From contig NZ_QXHD01000004.1 in NCBI RefSeq assembly GCF_011009555.1, positions 1,649,939 through 1,713,938 on the forward strand: DNA of 64,000 bases. Direction: 5' to 3'. Shown here one piece after another: positions 26,957 to 36,708 of the stretch (within the stretch, counting starts at the first letter, position 1; each line of letters starts with the position of its first letter). The notes beneath the pieces were generated by a model. It was not told the origin of the DNA. It saw only the letters and a program-made list of their open reading frames with translations, and ran no database searches. The position numbers were made by a program, and so were the translations under genes. The DNA comes from Adonisia turfae CCMR0081 (lineage in GTDB: Bacteria > Cyanobacteriota > Cyanobacteriia > Phormidesmidales > Phormidesmidaceae).

Positions 26957-28224
26957 ATGGGGTTTTTACGAAATCTCTCCTTTGCCGATTTAAAGGCATC
27001 TTTCATGGCGGCTTGAATGCGTTCAGGGTCAGGCTTTTTCCCACCCATCAGATCGCCAAAGTAGATGCATGCACCTTCACCCAACGCCCAGGTATAAGCT
27101 GCTGCCCATGAAGCCGCAACAACGCTGCCGAAACCGGGGATCAATTTAATCAATTCTCGCCCGATGGCTTGGGCCAAGAAACCTCCAGCGATGGTACTAG
27201 CAACACCGCCTGCTTGGGAAAAGCTGAGGCGTTGACCATAAAGTTGCCCCAGGGCAACAATCATGGAAACTTGCAGCGCCGTAATCGCTGGCATCGTGGC
27301 GAAGGGTAGCGGCACCGCAGCTAATGTGGCCGCAATCACGGAAAAAGCTGAAATGTAACGTCGAGCCACATCTCGATAGATCGCCCCTAGTTGGGTGGTG
27401 GCGTCATCAGCCTGATCTAGCAGTTGATGGATAGCATTGGACTCTGCTTCGGGCAGCTGGTCAGATAGGACAGTGAGTAGCGCATCCAGCCCATAAAAAA
27501 CAGGAGTGTAGCCGTCTTCTTCAAGGGTGAAGTCAACCATAATGGCACTGTCAAAGAGACCGTCAAAACTGCGTTTGAGTTCACCAAAGGCCCGTTGAAT
27601 TGATGTTTGTGTAGGTGGGTAGGGCGAATGCTCAGCCCCGGTAGGATAAAGCTCGTGCAGACAGGTGACAACTAAAACCACTGGAATTGTTGGATGCTGG
27701 GCTCTAACACCACGCAAAATCTGGTGCAGACTCTCCACTGCAAAGTCATTGACCTTAACTGTCACCAGCAATATCCTCGCCCCGCGCGCCTGCTGAGCAA
27801 GGTCATTTTGGAGTTCTTGTAGGATGCTGTCTACATCGCGGTCCACATCTCCTAGCCCAACCGTATCTGTAAATAACAGCAGTGGCAGATCTGCTGATGG
27901 ATAAGCGTAACGCTGGGTGTGTTGGGTATGGGGCCGAAATCCCTGGCCAATAATATCTGCGGAGACTCCGGTTAACCCACGCACGATTGAACTTTTGCCC
28001 GATTGGGGTTTGCCGATCAGCCAAGCTTCAGTGGTAGGTAGTTCCGCCCTGATTTTTTCCAGGATATTGGCAACTTGGTCATCATCGACTGCGAACCATT
28101 TCAGCACTCGTTGGGTGACCTGATCTAGAGATATACCGGACTTGATTGCATGCCAAGTCGTTAGCCAGCGCTGCGTTTGTGATGACGGGATTTTGGGCTG
28201 GGGATTTTGGGCGGATGCTGCCAT
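26953..28224 (-). CDS. Dynamin/Era-like GTPase with C-terminal DUF697 membrane domain
   Basis: 423 residues. The G1 P-loop is GKPQSGKSS (about residue 77) and G3 is DTVGLGD (about 121); the usual NKxD of G4 is replaced by TCLHEL. The last 140 residues contain the DUF697/YcjF-type helical, membrane-associated domain with AVPLPFATMPAITALQVSMI. Such proteins act at the cytoplasmic membrane; exact roles are little known. GAGGAG precedes the ATG by 6-9 bp. It is convergent with the CPBP protease gene. Confidence 0.85.
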   Translation of the reverse strand: MAASAQNPQPKIPSSQTQRWLTTWHAIKSGISLDQVTQRVLKWFAVDDDQVANILEKIRAELPTTEAWLIGKPQSGKSSIVRGLTGVSADIIGQGFRPHTQHTQRYAYPSADLPLLLFTDTVGLGDVDRDVDSILQELQNDLAQQARGARILLVTVKVNDFAVESLHQILRGVRAQHPTIPVVLVVTCLHELYPTGAEHSPYPPTQTSIQRAFGELKRSFDGLFDSAIMVDFTLEEDGYTPVFYGLDALLTVLSDQLPEAESNAIHQLLDQADDATTQLGAIYRDVARRYISAFSVIAATLAAVPLPFATMPAITALQVSMIVALGQLYGQRLSFSQAGGVASTIAGGFLAQAIGRELIKLIPGFGSVVAASWAAAYTWALGEGACIYFGDLMGGKKPDPERIQAAMKDAFKSAKERFRKNPM

Positions 28225-28442
28225 CGCATCTCCTCATGGAGCCTTCAATAGTATTGTATCGATCAGTTCAACGCTCTCTAGGAGGGAACCTCACCCCGAT
28301 TAGGTGCTGATTTCACTACTCGATATGAAAGTGCCTGCGGAAGCAATTATTGCGATTTATTGTGTAATGTGTCGGATTTGATAAATAACTACACTAACTT
28401 TTGCTAAGCTAACAGGTGATGGTGCCGTAAGAGTTTATACCT

Positions 28443-28613
28443 ATGCCATACACCACTGAAGAAGGTGGACGCCTTAACAATTTTGCTTCTGAGCCCAAGA
28501 TGTATGAGGCTCAGCCTCCGACAGCCAGTGAAAAGCGTAACTACGTTATTTTGGGTCTTGCTGGTGCTGCCCTGGTGGTTGGCTTGATTGCTTTGACAAC
28601 CGTAATTTCCTAA
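28443..28613 (+). CDS. psb34: Photosystem II assembly protein Psb34 (ssl1498 family, HLIP-like)
   Basis: 56 residues, beginning MPYTTEEGGRLNNFASEPKM, with a single transmembrane helix near the C-terminus (about 34-54). This N-terminus is the hallmark of the Psb34/ssl1498 family, which binds CP47 modules during PSII assembly and repair, often in place of high-light-inducible proteins. A strong terminator follows at 28672. The gene is monocistronic. Confidence 0.95.
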   Translation: MPYTTEEGGRLNNFASEPKMYEAQPPTASEKRNYVILGLAGAALVVGLIALTTVIS

Positions 28614-28671
28614 GACAGCTTTGAATTTTTGACTGGCTTGCCTGAGTAGCGGCTAACTGCTTATTACCTTT

Positions 28672-28702
28672 AGAAAAGGCTCGCATTATTCGAGCCTTTT
28701 CT
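28672..28702 (+). terminator. Rho-independent terminator of psb34
   Basis: A perfect 12-bp stem, AGAAAAGGCTCG / CGAGCCTTTTCT, with a 7-base loop and a U-containing tail. The strength fits a highly expressed small gene. Confidence 0.9.
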
Positions 28703-28845
28703 ATTATTGAGACGCTCTAAGGATGGGGACAACTGCCCAAAGGCCTAAAATTTAAGAACTGCTATTCTTTGCTGTATAAGGGTTTTATTACTCACAACTA
28801 ATCACTCACAACTAATCACGAATATTAGAGCTACTATCAGATGTC

Positions 28846-30942
28846 ATGGTCCAGGATGACGAGGCGGCTATGGTATCGATGTGGATTACGGGGCCTACGC
28901 GCAGTGGTAAAACCCAGCATTTGATTAATTGGCTATTGCAGCAGACGGCTACGGCTGAACGTCCTTGGTTAGTGTTTGCTGCCAACGGTGATAACCGCAT
29001 GGCTTTAGCTCAGCGGCTGGCATCTGCTGTGCAAGATCAGGTACCTTACACCACAACTACGCCCGCTGGTTTTATTCAGAATGAAGTCATTCTTTTCTGG
29101 CCTTTGCTAGTAGAGTCTCTGGTTCTTAAAGCTCAGTTTCCCCTCAAGCTGCGTCCTGAAAATGAACAGCTGTTGGCGTTGCAGCTATGGGAGCCACTTT
29201 TGGCAGAAGAGTTGCAAGTGGAAGGCTGGCCAGAATCCCAAACGGTGCGACGGGCTCTAGATTTATTGCAGTTGGCAGCTTCGGCAGGTATTCCAACTGA
29301 AGAAATTACCCTGCGACTGCAACAGGGAATGATGCCGAACCTGGTACCAGCCAATACCTGGGAAGCGATTGGGGCTGCGCTGTTGCAGTGGCGCATTTGG
29401 TGTTTGGAACGAGGGTTGCTTACCTATGGACTGATGACGGAGCTTTATTGGCGATACTTGTTGCCTTTATCTCAGTATCAGTCGCAGCTGCTAGAGAGAT
29501 TTGCTGGGACAGCTGCCGATGATGTCGATGAGTATAGTGCGATCGCAATTCCCCTCTTCCAAATCTTCAAAACTGCCGGTCGCTCCCAGGCATTTACCTA
29601 TAACCCCAGCGGTCAAGTGCGGTTAGGCGTAGGGGCTGACCCTGCGGCCACTCTAACATTGGCAACAGACTGTGAGCAGATACAGCTGCCCCACCCCGAT
29701 ACTGATAGCCTCGGCTACACCATGGCCGATGATGTGGTGCAGTGGGTGCAAGACCCGTTGGCCATCCCCGAATTGCCCGAGCAGGTGCAATTAATCACAG
29801 CCACCACCCGAGGCAAAATGCTGCGGCAGACTGCGGATCTTATTGCCGATGCCATTCACCGTGAAGTCGTGACGCCAGCAGAAATTGCGGTGATTGGCCC
29901 TGGTTTAGACGCCATTGCTCGCTACAGTCTAATCGAGATTTTGAGTGATCGAGGCATTGTTGTTGCCTCCCTTAAAGATCAGCGACCTTTAATTAGTTCT
30001 CCATTTGTGCGGGCTTTGCTTGCCTTACTATCTCTGGTTTATCCAGGGTTAGGACGACTGGTTAATCGTGATGCCGTGGCTGAAATGCTAGTGGTGCTCA
30101 GCCAAACCCCAGAAACTGAGGCCAGTTTGCCCTGGTTCGACCTGACCCGCATTGATCCAGTGCGGTCGGAGTTAATTGCCGACCATTGTTTTGTCCCCGA
30201 TATTGAGCATCCTCGCCTGCTGCCGGTGGAGAATTTTCCCCGGTGGGATCGTCTGGGCCACCAGGCTACAGAGTCCTATAATCGTATTTTGGACTGGCTC
30301 AGCGAACAAAAGAAACAACAGCAGCAGCGGTATCCCACCAGTCCAGTAATCATGCTGGACCGGGCAGTGCAAGACTTTTTATGGCGTGGTAACTATCTAC
30401 CCATCGATCAGCTTTCAGCTCTGCGAGAACTGATGGAAACGGCTCAATACTTTTGGGATGTGGAGCAGCGCTTGGCTCTCTATGGCGGCATGCCAGGAGA
30501 CGATTCTCTCAGTGATGTGGGGCGTTTTATCCGTTTACTGCAGCGAGGCACAGTATCAGCCAATCCCTATCCGGCCAGATCGTTAGATGGAGAGCGGCAA
30601 GGGGTAACGTTGGCCACTGTATTTCAGTATCGAGCCCAGCGACTTACCCACCGTTGGCAGTTTTGGCTAGATGCCGGTTCTCCCCGCTGGCTGACGGGTC
30701 GTGATGAACTGTTTGGGGCTGAGATTTTCTTAAGCAGTTGGCCAGAACGACCAGTCACAGCTGCGGATACAGAGACCATGCACGAGGCCAGGTTAGAGAG
30801 AATTTTGAGAGATTTATTAGGACGAACAACAGAAAGACTTTATTTGTGCCACAGTGAACTAGCCCTCAATGGGCAGGAACAGATGGGGCCACTTCTCAGT
30901 CTAGTCAGCGCTGGCAATCCCATGGAAATGGATAATACCTAA
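28846..30942 (+). CDS. AddB/UvrD-like P-loop protein (recombination-associated)
   Basis: 698 residues. The N-terminal Walker A reads ITGPTRSGKTQ, and later segments resemble inactivated superfamily 1 helicases: VQLITATTRGKMLRQTADLIADAI, VIGPGLDAIARYSLIEIL, ISSPFVRALLALLSLVYP. This layout resembles AddB, the non-helicase subunit of AddAB, but the C-terminal Fe-S nuclease domain of AddB is not visible and no addA is nearby. The most upstream ATG is at 28846; an ATG at 28870 has GAGG 5 bp before it and is the likelier start. Exact role uncertain. Confidence 0.65.
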   Translation: MVQDDEAAMVSMWITGPTRSGKTQHLINWLLQQTATAERPWLVFAANGDNRMALAQRLASAVQDQVPYTTTTPAGFIQNEVILFWPLLVESLVLKAQFPLKLRPENEQLLALQLWEPLLAEELQVEGWPESQTVRRALDLLQLAASAGIPTEEITLRLQQGMMPNLVPANTWEAIGAALLQWRIWCLERGLLTYGLMTELYWRYLLPLSQYQSQLLERFAGTAADDVDEYSAIAIPLFQIFKTAGRSQAFTYNPSGQVRLGVGADPAATLTLATDCEQIQLPHPDTDSLGYTMADDVVQWVQDPLAIPELPEQVQLITATTRGKMLRQTADLIADAIHREVVTPAEIAVIGPGLDAIARYSLIEILSDRGIVVASLKDQRPLISSPFVRALLALLSLVYPGLGRLVNRDAVAEMLVVLSQTPETEASLPWFDLTRIDPVRSELIADHCFVPDIEHPRLLPVENFPRWDRLGHQATESYNRILDWLSEQKKQQQQRYPTSPVIMLDRAVQDFLWRGNYLPIDQLSALRELMETAQYFWDVEQRLALYGGMPGDDSLSDVGRFIRLLQRGTVSANPYPARSLDGERQGVTLATVFQYRAQRLTHRWQFWLDAGSPRWLTGRDELFGAEIFLSSWPERPVTAADTETMHEARLERILRDLLGRTTERLYLCHSELALNGQEQMGPLLSLVSAGNPMEMDNT

Positions 30943-31083
30943 CTTCTGGAAAGGATTGATCAAGCTATTAGCTAATACCCCTGGTGATGTCTGATGAATC
31001 CCTTTACTAGGGATGAGCATCGCGACAGGCTGCACCGGATGAGCTTCTGGTCTACAGTACAAAGGTAGGCGAGTAAGCAATTT

Positions 31084-32598
31084 ATGAATTCAGCCGAGAA
31101 AAAAGTAATCGTTGTTGGTGCTGGCTGGGCTGGCCTTGGAGCTACCTATCATCTAGCCAAGCAAGGCTATGACGTTACGCTACTTGAGGCTGGCCCCCAG
31201 CCCGGTGGCCTAGTTGCTGGTTGGAAAACGCCGGGGGGACGTTCTGTAGAAGCCGGTATTCACGGTTTCTGGTATCCCTACAACAATATTTTTGGTTTGG
31301 TGGATGAACTGGGTATTCAACCGTTTACCCCCTATACCCGCTCGTCTCAATATTCCCCAGCGGGTCTAGAGGTGGAGTCGCCCCTATTCCAGGCAATGCC
31401 TTATTTGCCCAGCCCCATGGGCACCTTTGTCCATACCAAATTTAAGCGGCTACCCCTGGCAGATCGGCTGTCGGCACTGCCGTTGCTATACGCAGTGGTG
31501 GATTTTGATAACTCTGACGATGCCTGGAAACGTTACGACGGCATGACCGCTAGAGAGCTATTTAAGCAGTATGGTGTTTCAGAACGTCTATATAAAGAAT
31601 CCTTTGAACCCATGTTGCTGGTGGGGCTGTTTGCCCCGGGTGAGCAATGTTCGGCAGCGGCGGCATTGGGCATGCTCTACTACTTTATTTTGGCCCACCA
31701 GCCTGACTTTGATGTGCGCTGGTGTCGAGGCACCGTAGGCGAGATGATCTTTCGTCCCTGGGTAGAACGGATTGAGTCTTTAGGTGGCAAAGTATTGGCC
31801 AATAAGCGAGTTAGTGATGTGCAGGTAAAGGATAACCGCGTGACAGGTGTAGTCTGCACAGGTATGGATGGGGATGAGACCTTTGATGCAGATGCCGTAA
31901 TTTTCTCAGTCGGCATTACTGGAATGAAAAAGATTGTTGCGGCCAGTGACGCTCTACGCAATCGATCTGAATTTAGGGATTTGCAAAACCTCGGTGGTGT
32001 GGATGTGTTGGCGACACGACTGTGGTTTGATCGCAAAATTGACGTACCATTGCCATCCAATGCCTGCTTTGGTTTTCATCAGGCCACAGGATGGACCTTC
32101 TTTGACTTAAATGCTCTCCATGATGAGTATAAGGATGAACCCGGTAGTGTGATTGAGGTGGACTACTACCATGCAAATCAGTTGTTGCCTTTAAGTGACG
32201 AACAGGTGGTTAGCCTGACGAAAAAAGACTTGGCAGGCTGTATTCCAGAGTTTGCTGATGCCCAGGTTGTCGACCAAGCCGTTGTGAGAATCTCCCAGGG
32301 TGTTAGCCACTTTGCACCGGGAAGCTATCGCTATCTGCTGCCGGGAACAACCAGCTTTAGCAATGTGTTTATGAGTGGTGATTGGATTGTGACGCGCCAC
32401 GGCTCCTGGTCCCAGGAAAAGGCCTATGTTACTGGCTTAGAAGCAGCGAATCAGGTAATTAGCATGCTGGGCACCGGAACAGCGGCAGAAATTACCCCCA
32501 TTGTGCCCGATGAACCCCACATTCAGGCAGCACGGGCGATTAATAAGACGGTGCGACAAATGGTGAATCAAGTAGTGCCACAGTGGTGGTCTTATTAG
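31084..32598 (+). CDS. FAD-dependent carotenoid-desaturase-like oxidoreductase
   Basis: 504 residues. The N-terminal dinucleotide-binding fold is VIVVGAGWAGLGATYHLAKQGYDVTLLEAG, and it continues PGGLVAGW as in amine oxidase / phytoene and zeta-carotene desaturase proteins. The C-terminal FAD-binding segment is VFMSGDWI...GSWSQEKAYVTGLEAAN. It is likely membrane-associated and may act on carotenoids or another hydrophobic polyene. It is not close enough to crtP or crtQ to name. It is separated by about 140 bp from the AddB-like gene, co-directional. Confidence 0.85.
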   Translation: MNSAEKKVIVVGAGWAGLGATYHLAKQGYDVTLLEAGPQPGGLVAGWKTPGGRSVEAGIHGFWYPYNNIFGLVDELGIQPFTPYTRSSQYSPAGLEVESPLFQAMPYLPSPMGTFVHTKFKRLPLADRLSALPLLYAVVDFDNSDDAWKRYDGMTARELFKQYGVSERLYKESFEPMLLVGLFAPGEQCSAAAALGMLYYFILAHQPDFDVRWCRGTVGEMIFRPWVERIESLGGKVLANKRVSDVQVKDNRVTGVVCTGMDGDETFDADAVIFSVGITGMKKIVAASDALRNRSEFRDLQNLGGVDVLATRLWFDRKIDVPLPSNACFGFHQATGWTFFDLNALHDEYKDEPGSVIEVDYYHANQLLPLSDEQVVSLTKKDLAGCIPEFADAQVVDQAVVRISQGVSHFAPGSYRYLLPGTTSFSNVFMSGDWIVTRHGSWSQEKAYVTGLEAANQVISMLGTGTAAEITPIVPDEPHIQAARAINKTVRQMVNQVVPQWWSY

Positions 32599-32868
32599 TT
32601 GCCGAGTTGCATGTTGTTTTTATGCATATGCCTAACGGTGTCTAACTTTCATTGGCAATCATATGGATGCGTTCATTGACCTGGCTCACAAAGAACCCGG
32701 TGGGGCCTACTCATTTTATTGCCTAACCGGAGGCCATCAGCAATGCCCTAGGCCGTTCAAAATTTGAATGCCGTAGCCTTTTCAGAACTTTATATGATCT
32801 TTACGAGGGTGTCCCTGGGAGAAGCTAACCGCTGGCGTATGGGTAGCTAAGGTTTTGGAGAAATAATT

Positions 32869-32982
32869 ATGAACACCCTTATGCTGCTTGCGACAATTGA
32901 AATTTGCAACTTTATGGGTTGTAGCTGGTTGGAGAGTGCGATCGCATTCGTTCAGGAGTGGGTATCTAAAATCACAGTCTAG
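32869..32982 (+). CDS. Possible small protein
   Basis: 37 residues from an ATG with GGAG 8 bp upstream (TTTTGGAGAAATAATTATG). It starts MNTLMLLATIEICNFMG and ends EWVSKITV. The first half is hydrophobic. A hairpin about 100 bp downstream could terminate its transcript. No homology recognised. Confidence 0.35.
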   Translation: MNTLMLLATIEICNFMGCSWLESAIAFVQEWVSKITV

Positions 32983-33083
32983 ATACTTACGTCTTATTGA
33001 AGCTATTTCAGCAGCCGTTGGTCAGGTGATTACCTGCACCAATATTTAGTCTCATATTCTAGAAAGTACAAGCGTTTCCTTCT

Positions 33084-33120
33084 CAGGTGCTCCATTTCTT
33101 CCCAGGAAGTGGAGCACCTG
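33084..33120 (+). terminator. Hairpin, probable terminator
   Basis: Stem CAGGTGCTCCA / TGGAGCACCTG with an inner CTTCC/GGAAG stem, followed by TTGTTATT. It may end the transcript of the small ORF upstream or an unannotated RNA. Confidence 0.65.
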
Positions 33121-33437
33121 TTGTTATTACCAGATTTGCTGCCACACTCCTTGATAGCCCATATCCCCTTCTCAAAGAATATGCAGAGTTTATACCTCTG
33201 TAATGCCCATACATGGCCTAGGAGATTTTAAGCATTTCCACAAAAAGGTAGCATAGACCTGTCTCCTGGGCTCAATTTTGTAAGGTGTAGTTTGATACAA
33301 AATTTCAATTTTTATCAAGAATCCAGCGCTAATTTTTGGGAATGCTTGCCATTGTTGGTAAGAGTTCGATACACCTGAAAATGAGCCTATTGATAACTGG
33401 AGAATCTGGGCTAGTCGTCCTCTAAGGTCTGTATTTT

Positions 33438-35408
33438 ATGTCAAGCTCTGATTTTCTCAAGAGAAAAGCCTATAGTGCTGCCCCAGACTATACATCCCCA
33501 CTGTTACAGATTTCTTCAGAGCAACGACAGCGATTATTAGGACGACTGACCTTTCTCTATGGTGAAACAGATGCTACTCGAGCTCTCCCTGAGCTAGAGC
33601 GACTGATCAAGGTGCACGATGCCCACAAAACACCTGGGAAGAAGACAGAGAATGGTCACTTTAATCCTGTCGATAGATTTACACAACAAGATATTGCCCT
33701 GATTACCTATGGCGATATTTTGATCAGTGAATCAGTCTCTCCCCTGGTCACACTAGCTGACTTTTTAGAATGCACGCCTGGTCTGCGCGGGGTATTCAAT
33801 ACTGTGCATATTTTGCCATTCTTTCCCTACAGCTCTGACCGTGGCTTTTCTATTACTAATTTTAGAGAGGTAGACCCAAACCTTGGCTCCTGGAAGGATA
33901 TCGAGTCCCTAGGAGAACGTTATCGGTTGATGTTTGATGGTGTTTTTAACCATGCATCTTCTCAAAGTAAAGCTTTTCAGGAAATGCTGAATGGCAATCC
34001 GGATTATCATAACTTTGCCACCGCTTACCGTTCACCCGATGAGCTGACACCTGAACAGCGAGAGATGATTGTGCGACCGCGCACATCGGATATTTTGACC
34101 CAATATCAGTCCATTGAGGGTCCCATCTGGGTCTGGACAACCTTTTCACCAGATCAAATTGATCTGAACTTTACGAATCCCAAAGTGCTGCTGGAGGTAA
34201 TTGATACATTACTGCTCTATGTTCGGCGGGGGGCCGATATTATCCGTTTGGATGCAGTGACCTATTTATGGGAAGAACCGGGAACGCCCTGCGCTAACCT
34301 GGCCCAAACCCATGAGGTGATTCGGTTATTTAGGGATGTCTTGGACATTGCAGCACCACAAGTTGCCTTAACGACTGAAACTAACATTCCCCATGAGGAG
34401 AATATTACCTATTTCGGTAACGGGTATGATGAAGCCCAGATGGTGTATAACTTCGCTTTGCCACCGCTGGTGTTATACACCTTTTACCGAGAAGACGCAA
34501 CAGAATTATCCAAATGGGTACAGACTCTAGAGTATCCGTCGGATGCGATGACATTTTTTAATATTCTTGATACCCATGATGGGATTGGTTTATTGGGTGT
34601 CAAAAATATTTTGTCAGAGCAACAGATTAGCTTTATCATTCGATGTGCCAGAGAACACGGGGCCTTAATTTCCTATCGAACGGCTGAAGGAGGTGTGGAA
34701 GAACCCTATGAGATTAATTCCACCTGGTTTAGCGCCTTGAATTTGGATAGTGAATATGAGGATCTAGAGCTACAAATTAAACGTATGGTCGCGTCTCGCA
34801 GTATTGCATTAGTCCTTAGAGGCATTCCAGGAATTTACTTGCATGGTCTCGTTGGTACCCGTAACAATATTGAGACGGTCCTAAAAACAAAAGTGAAACG
34901 CGATATTAATCGTGCCGTAATTCACTACGCAGACCTGAAGCAAGAACTGAAAAACCTTGACTCTAGACCTGCTCAGATGATCACACAACTCAGTCGACTA
35001 TTGGATGTGCGGGTCAGCAATAAGGCTTTTCATCCCAATGGTGACCAAAAAATAATTCAAGTAGATCCGGCGGTTTTTGCGTTGCTACGGATTTCGCCTG
35101 ACTGTGAGCAACATATTTTAACGCTAACTAATGTGACATCTCAGCGCTGTCAGATTACGATTCCACTGGAGCGATTAGGGGTGGCTGGCGTCTATACCCA
35201 GTCATCAGACCAGTCATCAGAAAGGTTAGACACGTCTCATAATGGATCTAACAAACCTTTCTGTGCAATTCCTCAGGATAATTACTGGTATGACCTGATG
35301 GGGCGTCGCGGTTGGCGAATTGTTGATGATACCCTCAGTGTTACCTTGGCTGCCTATGATGTAGCCTGGCTAATTCCACTGATTGAGCTAGAGCAAATGA
35401 TCGAGTGA
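33438..35408 (+). CDS. GH13 subfamily 18 sugar phosphorylase (sucrose- or glucosylglycerate-phosphorylase-like)
   Basis: 656 residues, longer than plain sucrose phosphorylase (about 500). A TIM-barrel core begins near residue 90 with ALITYGDIL, HILPFFPYSSDRGFSI and FDGVFNHAS. Catalytic residues are visible: nucleophile Asp in IRLDAVTYLW (about 272), acid/base Glu in TTETNIPH (about 314), and Asp in LDTHDGIG (about 380). GH13_18 enzymes reversibly phosphorolyse alpha-glucosides such as sucrose, sucrose-6-phosphate, glucosylglycerol or glucosylglycerate. The substrate cannot be fixed from sequence by eye, but compatible-solute turnover is plausible in a cyanobacterium. It is convergent with a hypothetical gene, sharing a terminator. 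Confidence 0.88.
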   Translation: MSSSDFLKRKAYSAAPDYTSPLLQISSEQRQRLLGRLTFLYGETDATRALPELERLIKVHDAHKTPGKKTENGHFNPVDRFTQQDIALITYGDILISESVSPLVTLADFLECTPGLRGVFNTVHILPFFPYSSDRGFSITNFREVDPNLGSWKDIESLGERYRLMFDGVFNHASSQSKAFQEMLNGNPDYHNFATAYRSPDELTPEQREMIVRPRTSDILTQYQSIEGPIWVWTTFSPDQIDLNFTNPKVLLEVIDTLLLYVRRGADIIRLDAVTYLWEEPGTPCANLAQTHEVIRLFRDVLDIAAPQVALTTETNIPHEENITYFGNGYDEAQMVYNFALPPLVLYTFYREDATELSKWVQTLEYPSDAMTFFNILDTHDGIGLLGVKNILSEQQISFIIRCAREHGALISYRTAEGGVEEPYEINSTWFSALNLDSEYEDLELQIKRMVASRSIALVLRGIPGIYLHGLVGTRNNIETVLKTKVKRDINRAVIHYADLKQELKNLDSRPAQMITQLSRLLDVRVSNKAFHPNGDQKIIQVDPAVFALLRISPDCEQHILTLTNVTSQRCQITIPLERLGVAGVYTQSSDQSSERLDTSHNGSNKPFCAIPQDNYWYDLMGRRGWRIVDDTLSVTLAAYDVAWLIPLIELEQMIE

Positions 35409-35412
35409 TAGG

Positions 35413-35448
35413 GAATGCTGTCTGCTGACTCAGCGTGGGACAGCATTC
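35413..35448. terminator. Bidirectional hairpin between convergent genes
   Basis: A perfect 10-bp stem GAATGCTGTC / GACAGCATTC with a 16-base loop, placed 4 bp after the GH13 stop and 14 bp from the opposite gene's stop. Confidence 0.75.
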
Positions 35449-35461
35449 GTCACGTATGGGT

Positions 35462-35884
35462 TTAACCAGCTAACGGTAGTAATCTATCGTCATACTGTTT
35501 GGTAGGTGACGGTGGAGTAGAGGGAGAGTTGTCCGGAAAAATGCCATAAAACTTAGCAACAGCTTTTTTGACAGTTAGTGAAAGCAGGCTGCCGTTGTTG
35601 AGTTCATCAAAAGAACAAGAGCCTTCAGAGGGAAAGATGATTGGACTAGGAGAAACTCCCCATTCATCATGGGACCAGCACTGTAGGTAATAAAGTGCGC
35701 CCTCATAGGAAAAAGGGGTGTATTGAAAGCGAATATGTGCTAATAACGGGCGTTGTTGACGATGCCTAAGTAGAACGCAACCCTGCGCAGCCAATGCTTT
35801 TTGAATAAATTCAGGAACGCTTTGCCAAGAAATTGGACCAGGCTGATTGGAGCATCCAGTTGCCTTACTGTCAACTTTCTTCAT
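35462..35884 (-). CDS. Hypothetical protein
   Basis: 140 residues from the ATG at 35884, which has GAGG 6 bp upstream; a TTG at 35899 would add five residues. It is soluble, without signal peptide, with a Pro/Ser-rich C-terminus (SPSTPPSPTK). No domain recognised. It is convergent with the GH13 gene. Confidence 0.6.
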   Translation of the reverse strand: MKKVDSKATGCSNQPGPISWQSVPEFIQKALAAQGCVLLRHRQQRPLLAHIRFQYTPFSYEGALYYLQCWSHDEWGVSPSPIIFPSEGSCSFDELNNGSLLSLTVKKAVAKFYGIFPDNSPSTPPSPTKQYDDRLLPLAG

Positions 35885-36708
35885 AGTGGCCTCACTCAAT
35901 ACTCGATATACATAGCATAAAGGATGACCTTGAGGATGTTATGGGGATCAGCTACGTATAAGTCCAACGATAACTTTGATAACTGGGCCATTTTGTCTGA
36001 TATCAATGCTATCTGGCTCTCTAAAAGATTTTAACAAATATTTTAGATTTCAGTCTAAATTGTTAATCAAAGTCTCCTTGTAGTTCTTAAGTGGAGGTGG
36101 TGCAGTAGTATGGGGGACAGTAAGGGGGTCTAACCCATTGTGTTGTAATGTTTTAATGATGCGCCTGAGGCCTTTGTATTTGTTGTTATTTAGACCTCTC
36201 AGGGATTGCTGATGCTTCTACATGTTTCTGCATGTATTGTATCTAACAAAACTCTTTTCGATTAAGTTTGTCTCTCTTTTGCAAGTTTGCCTGGTGATCT
36301 AAAGGTGGTTTTCGTCCTGATGTCACAGACTACTAGTTGTCAGGTGCAGATAGAATTGTGGCAAATGCCGCTTTCTTGTAGCCTTAACTGTCACCTCTGG
36401 GTCAAGGAATGAATTTGTTGGGATAAATGCGATTGCTGATTTAGGGGATGAACCGGTCTAAAGTCATTGCTACTTAACGGTGTCTCATAACTAAAGTCAT
36501 CCCGAGGATCAGCAATGCTAGGTAAATAGTACCTTTGCTACCCATTAATTGCCTCTTCACTGCCCCGGCATCTAAATAGCTACTATTAGCCAACACATGT
36601 ATTAATGTTGGGTACCCTGACCTTACCCACCTGCATTTTTTTCAACGGGGACCACTGGAACCATTGGTTTGTCCCAGTGTAGCGTGAAATTATGACATCT
36701 ACTGAGCA
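35885..36708. other. Long intergenic region upstream of the adenylate cyclase gene
   Basis: About 820 bp. Short open frames exist but none has a plausible ribosome binding site or recognisable product. Promoters of the two divergent genes must lie here. I see no repeat or clear RNA gene. Confidence 0.45.

Larger units (their letters stand above)
32599..33437. other. Long intergenic region with a possible small gene and a hairpin
   Basis: About 840 bp. It contains a 37-codon ORF with a good ribosome binding site (32869-32982) and a long hairpin (33084-33120). The remainder, to the start of the GH13 gene, shows no ORF and may hold its promoter. Confidence 0.5.
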
